Positions 58,835 to 64,000 of a DNA stretch of 64,000 nucleotides are shown piece after piece. The notes beneath the pieces were generated by a model that worked only from the letters and a program-made list of their open reading frames with translations, searched no databases and was not told where the DNA came from. The position numbers were made by a program, and so were the translations under genes. The stretch comes from JAHEJX01 sp041605955 (GTDB lineage: Bacteria > Actinomycetota > Acidimicrobiia > Spongiisociales > UBA5794), in contig JBFIXI010000008.1 in NCBI GenBank assembly GCA_041605955.1, positions 1 to 64,000 on the forward strand, written 5' to 3'. Numbering within the stretch: position 1 is the stretch's first letter; each line of letters starts with the position of its first letter.

Positions 58835-60078
58835 GCGAGCACTTGTTCCAGGGCCTCCACCAACGCCGCCACATCCTCCTCGCTGGTGTAGTGAACCAGC
58901 GACAGCCGGACGACGCCGCGGTCCCCGGAGATGCCCAGCGCCTCGACCAGCCGCCGGGCGTAGAAGTGGCCGGCTCCGGCCATGATGCCGCGCTCCGCAA
59001 GCGCTCTGGCCACTGCGGCGGGATCCTTGGATCCTGGCACAAGAGCCACCGTCGGACAGCGATGGAGGCCGCCGGACGCAACTCGGTCCGGACCGAGGAT
59101 CCTCACGTCCGGCAGGCTGCGCAGTGACTCCAGCAGGCTCGTCAGCAGCGCGGTTTCGTGGGCCTGCCACAGCCCGTTGACCAGATCAACTGCCTCCCGC
59201 AACGATGAGCCTGACCCGTTGTGATGGGCCGCAAGCTCGGCGATGTAGTCGAGCACGGCCCCGGCGGCTGCTTCTTGGGCATGGTCCGGCCCGGCCGGGG
59301 TCAATCGTTTGCCCGGCAACGCGGCGTTGAAGTAGTGGCCCTGGTTGGGCAGCTCGTCGACGAGCCCGTTGCGGACTGCCATCAGGCCCTGATGCACCGA
59401 GTACGTCTTGTAGAGACTCAAGAGGTACACGTCAGGGTTGAGATCGGCCAAGTTGGGGATGCCGTGGGGCGCATAGGAGACGCCGTCGACGATCACCCGG
59501 GCGCCGACTTCGTGCGCCATCGCGGTCAGCAACTGGACGTCGTTTTCCTGACCCACGATGTTGGAGGCGTGGGGAAACGACACGACCCGGGTACGAGAGC
59601 TGAGGAGGCGACCCAGACCCTCCGGGTCCAGTAGTCCGCGCTCCGGATCAACCTCCCACTCCAACGTATTTGCGCCGCGAGCTCGAGCGGCTCGGCGGAT
59701 GGCGCCCGAGTTCGCCTCATGATCTTGATTGGTCACGACAACCTCGTCCCCCGGTCCCATCAGGTCGGCAAAAGCGTGAGCCAGGACGTAGGTGTTCATC
59801 GAGGTCGATGGTCCGAAATGGAGCTCGTCGGGCTCAATAGTCAGGGCCTCTGCCCACAGTTGACGGGAACGATCCATGGCTTCTCCGGCCGCGGCCGAGG
59901 CCGGATAGAAGCCGTACGGCTGCACCTTGGTTTCGGTGTAGTACCTCTGCAGCGAGTCGATCGTGTGGCGGCAAGCGTATGAGCCGCCGGCATTCTCGAA
60001 GAACCGCCATCCGCGCAGCGCCGAGGCGGCGAACGCCGGAAATTGGGCGCGAACAAACTCGAGGTCCAGTGACGTCAC
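58831..60078 (-). CDS. Class V aminotransferase / cysteine-desulfurase-like protein
   Basis: A 415-residue PLP enzyme. It has FFENAGGSYACRHTI, GPSTSMNTYVLAHAF, TNQDHEANSGAIRRAAR, the His/Asp region VIVDGVSYAPHGIPNL and the PLP-binding Lys in LLSLYKTYSVHQGLMAV. It matches the CsdA-like cysteine-desulfurase-related group; the substrate may instead be an amino acid such as isopenicillin-N-epimerase-like ones. The start is GTG at 60078. No sulfur-carrier gene is next to it. Confidence 0.8.
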   Translation of the reverse strand: MTSLDLEFVRAQFPAFAASALRGWRFFENAGGSYACRHTIDSLQRYYTETKVQPYGFYPASAAAGEAMDRSRQLWAEALTIEPDELHFGPSTSMNTYVLAHAFADLMGPGDEVVVTNQDHEANSGAIRRAARARGANTLEWEVDPERGLLDPEGLGRLLSSRTRVVSFPHASNIVGQENDVQLLTAMAHEVGARVIVDGVSYAPHGIPNLADLNPDVYLLSLYKTYSVHQGLMAVRNGLVDELPNQGHYFNAALPGKRLTPAGPDHAQEAAAGAVLDYIAELAAHHNGSGSSLREAVDLVNGLWQAHETALLTSLLESLRSLPDVRILGPDRVASGGLHRCPTVALVPGSKDPAAVARALAERGIMAGAGHFYARRLVEALGISGDRGVVRLSLVHYTSEEDVAALVEALEQVLA

Positions 60079-60094
60079 CGGGGGCGGACTCCGA

Positions 60095-60460
60095 CTAGAT
60101 CCATGGCTCCTGCGCCGCAGTAGCTCGGTCGCCCGTATTGGGCGTTCCCGCCGGCTCTATCAACATCAGCTCACACATCTCGGGAGCGATCGGGCGGTGC
60201 TCAATGCCGGCGGGCACCACGAACATATCGCCGGCGGTCAGCACCACGGTCTCCCGGCCCCTCATCTGGATCTCGAGCGACCCGCGATGAACCAGGAAGA
60301 CTTCATCGGTGTCCTGGTGACTGTGCCACATGAACTCCCCCTCCACACGCGCCAGCTTGACGTGCATGCCGTTGAACTCGGCGACGATGTGAGGCGACCA
60401 CAGGTCGGCGATGGCCTCGTACTTGGCTGCCAAAGGCACCGCGTTCTCTGGGGCCGCCAT
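60095..60460 (-). CDS. Small cupin-domain protein
   Basis: A 121-residue single cupin. It has LWSPHIVAEFNGMHVKLARVEGEFMWHSHQDTDEVFLVHRGSLEIQ split across positions 60268-60408 (cupin motif 1 with His, His, Glu), and TAGDMFVVPAGIEHRP (motif 2 with the last His). Metal binding is very likely; function unknown. The ATG at 60460 has GAGGA upstream and a TAGGGT box further up. Confidence 0.83.
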   Translation of the reverse strand: MAAPENAVPLAAKYEAIADLWSPHIVAEFNGMHVKLARVEGEFMWHSHQDTDEVFLVHRGSLEIQMRGRETVVLTAGDMFVVPAGIEHRPIAPEMCELMLIEPAGTPNTGDRATAAQEPWI

Positions 60461-60547
60461 TGCATTCCTCGGTCGAAAGCGCTCGGACCCTACCAAGAAG
60501 CCCCACCGGCCGTGAATTGTGACTTTCCTGGACGCCGTCGACCCCAC

Positions 60548-60553
60548 TAATGT
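60548..60553 (+). promoter_or_regulatory. -10 box of leaderless ABC ATPase gene
   Basis: TAATGT, 6 nt before the ATG at 60560. Confidence 0.55.
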
Positions 60554-60559
60554 GGCTCT

Positions 60560-61744
60560 ATGGCAGGCGTAACACTCACAGGCATCACCAAGGAATACGA
60601 CAACGGCTTCCAAGCCGTCATTGACCTCGACCTCGACATCCAGGACGGTGAATTCCTCGTCATGGTCGGGCCTTCGGGTTGCGGCAAATCGACCACTCTC
60701 CGGATGATCGCCGGGCTGGAGGACATATCGGCCGGTGAGCTGAAGATCGGCGACCGCATCGTCAACGACGTCCACCCCAAGGACCGGGACATCGCCATGG
60801 TCTTCCAAAACTACGCGCTCTACCCGCACATGACTGTGGCGGACAACATCGGGTTTGCCCTCAAGCTGGCGGGTCGGTCCAAGGCCGAGATCAAGGAACG
60901 GGTCGGGGAAGCCGCCCGCCTCCTCGAGCTCACAGAGCAGCTCGGCAAGAAGCCCGGGCAGCTCTCCGGTGGCCAGCGGCAGCGGGTCGCCATGGGACGG
61001 GCCATCGTCCGCCGACCACAGGTATTCCTGCTCGACGAGCCGTTATCAAACCTCGACGCCAAGCTGCGAGTGCAGATGCGTGCCGAAATCACCGAGCTGC
61101 AGCGCAGCGTCGGGGTGACCACGTTCTACGTGACCCACGACCAGGTCGAAGCGATGACCATGGCAGACAGAGTCGCCGTTATCAACGCCGGTGTGCTGCA
61201 GCAGGTAGATGCCCCGCAGACCCTCTTCGACAGGCCGGACAACCTGTTCGTAGCGGCGTTCATCGGGTCTCCTTCGATGAACCTCCTCGAGGGTGACCTC
61301 AGCGAGAGCAACGGTGCCCTGTCGCTCAAGCTCGGGAGCCAGACCATCGGTCTGCCGGCATCCGTGCTCGGCGAGCGTCCTGCCCTCCGCGGCTACATCG
61401 GGCGCGAAGTAGTGGCCGGGCTGCGCCCCAGCGACTTCGAGGACGCCGCGTTGGAGCCGGGTCATCCTGCCAACCAGCGGTTGCGCGCCAAAGTCGACAA
61501 CGTGGAGGCCCTCGGTTACGAGCGGATCGTCTACTGCCACATCGACGCCAAGCCAGTCATCCTCGAAGAAGCCCTCGAGCTGGAGGAGGAGACCGACGTG
61601 CTCCTCAGTGTCGAAGGGGCCCGCGTATCGGCTCGCTTCGATGCTGGCTCCACCGTCAGAGTTGGCGACGAAGCCGAATTGGCGGTCGACGCAGCGAACA
61701 CCCAGTTCTTCGACCCCGACAGCGGTTTGGCCATCCGCAGCTAG
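60560..61744 (+). CDS. Sugar ABC transporter ATP-binding protein (MalK/UgpC/MsmK type)
   Basis: A 394-residue ATPase. Walker A is VGPSGCGKSTTLRMIAGL (about 36-52), the Q-loop is MVFQNYALYPHM, the signature is LSGGQRQRVAMGRAIV, Walker B is LLDEPLSNLDAKLR and the switch is YVTHDQVEAMTMADR. The C-terminal MOI-like regulatory domain is typical of CUT1 importers. It is read opposite to the permease genes and to the Gfo/Idh gene; one such ATPase often serves several sugar importers. Confidence 0.9.
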   Translation: MAGVTLTGITKEYDNGFQAVIDLDLDIQDGEFLVMVGPSGCGKSTTLRMIAGLEDISAGELKIGDRIVNDVHPKDRDIAMVFQNYALYPHMTVADNIGFALKLAGRSKAEIKERVGEAARLLELTEQLGKKPGQLSGGQRQRVAMGRAIVRRPQVFLLDEPLSNLDAKLRVQMRAEITELQRSVGVTTFYVTHDQVEAMTMADRVAVINAGVLQQVDAPQTLFDRPDNLFVAAFIGSPSMNLLEGDLSESNGALSLKLGSQTIGLPASVLGERPALRGYIGREVVAGLRPSDFEDAALEPGHPANQRLRAKVDNVEALGYERIVYCHIDAKPVILEEALELEEETDVLLSVEGARVSARFDAGSTVRVGDEAELAVDAANTQFFDPDSGLAIRS

Positions 61745-62820
61745 GTCGCGACCAGCTCGGCAATGTCGACTGCCCGTTGCTCGTCGATGGACATGTGAGC
61801 GGCCTCACCAACCGCAACCGACCACAGCCCGTCCTCATACGTGATCCTGGCGGGGGTGGCGGTGCGGATCGCTTCCAGGAAGTCCACGTGCTCGAGGTAG
61901 CTGGCGCCGTGGTGCATCCCCACGTGGGGAATGTGGCTGTCGCTGAGCTCTGAGCGCTCCACGACGCCGCCGCCACGGGTATTCACTTGGACGACCCCGG
62001 GACGACCCGCCATCCCCGGCGGCACCCAAGCCTCGACCTTGCCGGCGTCGCCAGTGACGACCACCTCCTGCTCGAATGGGGAGCCTTCGGCAAACATGCA
62101 CAGGTCGAGACTCGCCCGCACTCCATTGGCGTATTCCACGATGACGAACGCGTTGTCGACCATATCGGCCCGTTGCCCCGCGTACACCTCATCGAGATGG
62201 TTCACAGACTGCGCCCCAGACGCCATAACCCGAACCGGGCGTGCGCCGGCAATCAAGTTCATGAGATCGAAGAAGTGGCAGCACTTCTCGACGAGCGTTC
62301 CTCCCGTGTTCGCTCGAAAGCGGTTCCAGCTCGCCACCTTCGGCAGGAAGGGAAAGCGGTGCTCCCGAATGGAGACCATCTTCGCCTCGCCCACAGCGGC
62401 GAGGCGCTCGAGGAGGGCCGCCACCGGTGGCATGTAGCGGTACTCCAGGCCCACCCAGTGGACCTGCGCGCTGCCGGTAGCAGCAGCCACTACCTCGGCA
62501 CATTGGGCTGTGGTGATGCACATCGGCTTCTCGGTGAGCACGTGGACCCCCGCTGCGATGCAGTCGAGCAGAATCTCGTAGTGGCGGTGGTTCGGGGCCG
62601 CAACCACGACTGCGTCGCACAAGCCGCTCTCCAGCAGGTGCTGGTGAGACACGAAGCCGGGCACCTCGCCGGCGAATTCCGCTCCCAGCGACCGCTGGGT
62701 CTCATCGGGATCGGCGATCGCAGTGACCGCGGCCCCTTCCAGCGCGGCCACATTGGCGATGTGCTCGACGCCCATCATCCCGGTACCGATGATGCCGTAT
62801 CGGATCGTGTCGCTTGCCAT
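61741..62820 (-). CDS. Gfo/Idh/MocA-family oxidoreductase
   Basis: A 359-residue NAD(P)-dependent dehydrogenase. The Rossmann motif is YGIIGTGMMGVEHIANVAAL, the EKP signature is VLTEKPMCITTAQCAEV and the C-terminal part carries VEKCCHFFDLMNLIAG. It overlaps the convergent ATPase gene by 4 bp. The ATG at 62820 is used; an in-frame TTG lies 9 bp upstream. It follows the permease genes in the same direction, so it probably acts on the imported sugar or cyclitol. Confidence 0.86.
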   Translation of the reverse strand: MASDTIRYGIIGTGMMGVEHIANVAALEGAAVTAIADPDETQRSLGAEFAGEVPGFVSHQHLLESGLCDAVVVAAPNHRHYEILLDCIAAGVHVLTEKPMCITTAQCAEVVAAATGSAQVHWVGLEYRYMPPVAALLERLAAVGEAKMVSIREHRFPFLPKVASWNRFRANTGGTLVEKCCHFFDLMNLIAGARPVRVMASGAQSVNHLDEVYAGQRADMVDNAFVIVEYANGVRASLDLCMFAEGSPFEQEVVVTGDAGKVEAWVPPGMAGRPGVVQVNTRGGGVVERSELSDSHIPHVGMHHGASYLEHVDFLEAIRTATPARITYEDGLWSVAVGEAAHMSIDEQRAVDIAELVAT

Positions 62821-62859
62821 ATACCTCAATCGGCGGGGCGTCGGCCGACTCGGAGCCGA

Positions 62860-63822
62860 CTAACCCTTTACCGACCCGGCGAGAATGCCCGACACGAAGT
62901 AGCGCTGCAATGCGAAGAACACCGCGACCGGAAGCACGATGGACAGGAAAGCCCCTGCGGTCAACAAGTGTTCGGTCTGGCCGAAGTCGCCCGCAATGGA
63001 GGCGATGCGCGCCGTTGCCGGGAACTGGTCACCGGCCCCTCCCAGCATCGTCACCGCGATCAGGTAGTCGTTGTACGTCCACAGGAACTGGAAGATGGCG
63101 AACGCGGCCAGCACCGGGACCGAGAGAGGGAGCACGAGGCGCCAGAAGATCTTGAAGTGGTCGGCCCCGTCGATGTAAGCCGACTCGAAGATGCTCTTCG
63201 GTAGCTGCACGATGTAGTTGTGCAGCAGGAAGATGGCAAAGGGGAGGGCAAAGCCGGTGTGCGTGAGCCATACCGATATGGCTTGGCCGGATAAGTTCAG
63301 ATCAGGGAATATCGTGATCGTCTTGTCGATGAACGGCAGTGTCCAGTGCCCGCCGCCGGAGTACAGCTGGAGCAGTGGAATCAGCGACATTTGCGCGGGT
63401 ATGGCGAGGAGAGACACCGTGGCTATGAACAACCACTGCCGTCCCCGGAAGTCGATCCAGGCAAAGGCGTAAGCGGCAAAGGCGGCGATCGCTATCGGGA
63501 TCACGGTTGCCGGCAGAGCGATGGCCAGCGAGTTCAGCAGCGAACGCCACAGCCCACCTTGGGCGCTGGCGACTAGAACGTCCCAATAGTTGTCGATCGT
63601 GAAATCGTCGAGGCTGAAGTTCCACCAGCCGCTGGCGCGCTGGGCGTTCCGAGTGCGGAACGAGTTGACCAGAAGGCCGAACGTCGGGATCGTCCACAGT
63701 ACGACCAGAAGCCAGAGGACCGTGGTGGGGATCGACGACAGGAACGCGTAGGTGCGCTCTCCGAGGCCCCCCTTGCGGGCAGCCTTTGTACCCGCCTCGG
63801 TCCGGCGCGCCAGCTCTGTCAT
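62860..63822 (-). CDS. Carbohydrate ABC transporter permease (MalG type)
   Basis: A 320-residue inner-membrane permease with six predicted spans. The coupling (EAA) loop is SIFESAYIDGADHFKIFWRLVLPLS, and the MalG-type ending is FFALQRYFVSGILAGSVKG. The ATG at 63822 has GGAGGAGG upstream and overlaps the stop of the next permease gene (ATGA). With the ATPase it would import a sugar through a substrate-binding protein encoded outside the window. Confidence 0.9.
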   Translation of the reverse strand: MTELARRTEAGTKAARKGGLGERTYAFLSSIPTTVLWLLVVLWTIPTFGLLVNSFRTRNAQRASGWWNFSLDDFTIDNYWDVLVASAQGGLWRSLLNSLAIALPATVIPIAIAAFAAYAFAWIDFRGRQWLFIATVSLLAIPAQMSLIPLLQLYSGGGHWTLPFIDKTITIFPDLNLSGQAISVWLTHTGFALPFAIFLLHNYIVQLPKSIFESAYIDGADHFKIFWRLVLPLSVPVLAAFAIFQFLWTYNDYLIAVTMLGGAGDQFPATARIASIAGDFGQTEHLLTAGAFLSIVLPVAVFFALQRYFVSGILAGSVKG

Positions 63823-64000
63823 CGCAACGCAACCTCCTCCTGCATTCGCCGGATGTTGATGAACAAGATCGGCAACACGGCAACGAACAACACGACGGCC
63901 AACGCCGAGCCAAGCCCGAAGTTGAGCTGCGTGAAGGCGCGGTTCCACATCTCGTTGGCGATCACGTTGGTGTCGAAGTTGCCATTGGTCATGACCTTGA
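63819..64000 (-). CDS. Carbohydrate ABC transporter permease (MalF type, 3' part)
   Basis: The last 60 codons of a permease run in from the right edge. They read VMTNGNFDTNVIANEMWNRA, FTQLNFGLGSALAVVLFVAV, LPILFINIRRMQEEVALR and a stop that overlaps the MalG-type ATG by 4 bp. This is the typical C-terminus of CUT1 MalF-type permeases, with the final membrane span and a charged tail. Confidence 0.88.
   Translation of the reverse strand, partial: KVMTNGNFDTNVIANEMWNRAFTQLNFGLGSALAVVLFVAVLPILFINIRRMQEEVALR

Overview
The window is a 64 kb chromosomal stretch of a high-G+C bacterium that is almost certainly an actinobacterium, possibly of the Acidimicrobiia. The taxonomic hints are a PPOX-class F420-type protein, a DUF664/DinB protein, a LigC-type ATP-dependent ligase, DosR/DevR-like boxes, and many genes whose start codon lies 6-8 nt downstream of a TANNNT -10 box, which indicates leaderless transcripts. 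The exact class is inference. There is no rRNA, tRNA, CRISPR array, intact insertion sequence or prophage in view, and nearly all genes look like ordinary core or accessory metabolism.

Layout. Positions 1-2003 hold the end of a phenylacetyl-CoA epoxidase operon (paaC end, paaD, paaE). Positions 2035-8755 hold two paralogous three-gene cassettes on the minus strand, each reading TadE-like, then a long TadG-like/beta-rich protein, then a secreted TIMP/NTR-like membrane-anchored protein. Each cassette is preceded by a sigma-28 (FliA/WhiG)-type promoter, and a leaderless zinc-ribbon gene lies between them. Positions 9012-13584 hold a DUF4404 gene behind a DosR-like box and an acetoin-dehydrogenase-type operon (acoX-acoA-acoB-acoC). 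A perfect 10+1+10 palindrome lies upstream of acoX and a degenerate copy lies beyond acoC.

Positions 13738-20587 carry a DUF7793-like gene, an RRM RNA-binding protein whose ribosome binding site lies in a hairpin, a lipase-like hydrolase behind a large inverted repeat, a Gfo/Idh/MocA-GMC oxidoreductase pair and fructose-1,6-bisphosphatase. Positions 20628-35507 hold mostly single-gene units: UPF0261, DUF1772, DinB, a twice-frameshifted SnoaL-like gene, DUF3179, DUF72, an MBL hydrolase, an MDR dehydrogenase, pirin, dienelactone hydrolase, a Rieske oxygenase, LigC, a luciferase-like enzyme, AlkB and GNAT.

Positions 35574-43821 hold a GH13 branching-enzyme-like protein, a cyclic-2,3-diphosphoglycerate-synthetase-like GTPase, a kinase-flippase fusion and a class II photolyase. 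Positions 43830-52313 hold HAD, PPOX, VOC, type II NADH dehydrogenase, a flavodoxin, a YgjP-like peptidase and HrpA. Positions 52435-64000 look like a sugar/hydroxy-acid catabolic neighbourhood: a hydroxyacid dehydrogenase, HpcH/HpaI aldolase, xylulokinase, an F420/FMN luciferase-like enzyme, a mutarotase-like protein, a DosR-box universal stress protein, thioesterase, a class V aminotransferase, cupin, and a CUT1-type sugar ABC transporter with a second Gfo/Idh/MocA dehydrogenase.

The most notable points are (i) the duplicated TadE/TadG/NTR cassettes with matching sigma-28-type promoters, (ii) DosR-like boxes in front of the universal stress protein and DUF4404 genes with the same 19-bp spacing to the -10 box, (iii) the palindromes bracketing the aco operon, (iv) the widespread leaderless promoter architecture, which also fixes several start codons, and (v) the SBS-sequestering hairpin before the RRM gene.
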